A stretch of 64,000 nucleotides of DNA from JABMQF01 sp964563755 (GTDB taxonomy: Archaea; Nanobdellota; Nanobdellia; Woesearchaeales; UBA11576), in assembly GCA_964563755.1 (NCBI GenBank), contig CAZLYC010000003.1, positions 1-64,000 on the forward strand. Reading direction: 5' to 3'. Made by a program: the position numbers and the translations under genes. Below, one piece after another: positions 63,851 through 64,000 of the stretch (positions are counted from its first letter, which is position 1; the number at the start of each line of letters is the position of its first letter). The notes beneath the pieces are model-generated. The model was not told the origin of the DNA. It worked only from the letters and a program-made list of their open reading frames with translations, and made no database searches.

Positions 63851-64000
63851 TTAACAGGGCGGAATCTCTTCCTCATACGTTATCGCGACATCTGAGCAGA
63901 AGTTGTATCCTGTAGAACTCTTTTTCTTAAGCTTTGGCGTGAACTTGACCTGCTGTATCTCGTCGCTTGTTATGCCTGTGAACATAACATTGAACTCCTT
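63851..64000 (-). CDS. 3' end of a secreted, pilin-like protein (partial)
   Basis: The last 49 codons of a minus-strand gene enter from the right edge, ending TAA at 63851-63853. The peptide (TSDEIQQVKFTPKL; GYNFCSDVAITYEEEIPPC) is beta-type with two Cys, one of them the final residue. This recalls the Cys-terminated pilin-like proteins at 23982 and 24898, but too little is present to assign it. The beginning lies outside the window. Confidence 0.55.
   Translation of the reverse strand, partial: KEFNVMFTGITSDEIQQVKFTPKLKKKSSTGYNFCSDVAITYEEEIPPC

Overview
The window looks like a chromosome segment of a small-genome archaeon, most probably of the DPANN kind (Woesearchaeota/Pacearchaeota-like). 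The evidence is archaeal-type prepilin N-termini, an archaeal GspE/TadC secretion cassette, a YhbY protein and an NFACT-R protein. Many genes also have a TATA-like box about 25-30 bases before the start codon and no Shine-Dalgarno site, as expected of leaderless archaeal messages. The phylum assignment is inference: there is no rRNA or tRNA gene here to settle it. Several surface proteins resemble those of candidate-phylum bacteria, which suggests gene exchange.

Layout. 1-2815: small unknown genes, an Lrp-type regulator and a decayed duplicate of a gene junction. 2896-6956 (+): a run of short unknown genes with a HELGH metalloprotease, a Fis-type HTH protein and a ferritin-like protein. 7017-13577 (-): a methyltransferase, then a five-gene cluster with two nucleotidyltransferase/HEPN-like proteins flanking a xylose-isomerase-like TIM-barrel protein. 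13705-16009 (-): an AbrB-like protein, an NnrD fragment, a Kef-type antiporter interrupted by an in-frame TAG, and YhbY. 16444-17441 (-): a small membrane protein and a short NFACT-R protein.

17755-56076 (-) is about 38 kb of tightly packed genes in one direction. It begins with a TTG-initiated ATPase. Next come a 6,626-residue surface protein made of eight beta-helix modules, six of them carrying beta-propeller repeats, and four further surface proteins. It ends with a type IV pilus-like cassette: pilin-like proteins, a secretion ATPase and two TadC/GspF membrane proteins. The apparatus and its likely cargo therefore lie together, and I read the region as a cell-surface adhesion or attachment locus.

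56417-63729 (+): a winged-helix regulator with a paired direct repeat before its promoter, more surface proteins and a lipoprotein, two tandem HIT-fold proteins that both lack the catalytic histidine, and a DUF2061 membrane protein. A partial gene runs off the right edge.

Three intergenic gaps (7584-7797, 17506-17721, 63732-63826) carry copies of a palindromic element family with two unit types, fixed spacing and conserved internal motifs. At two loci the units form an A-B composite, in opposite orientations. No CRISPR array, tRNA, rRNA or transposase gene was seen.
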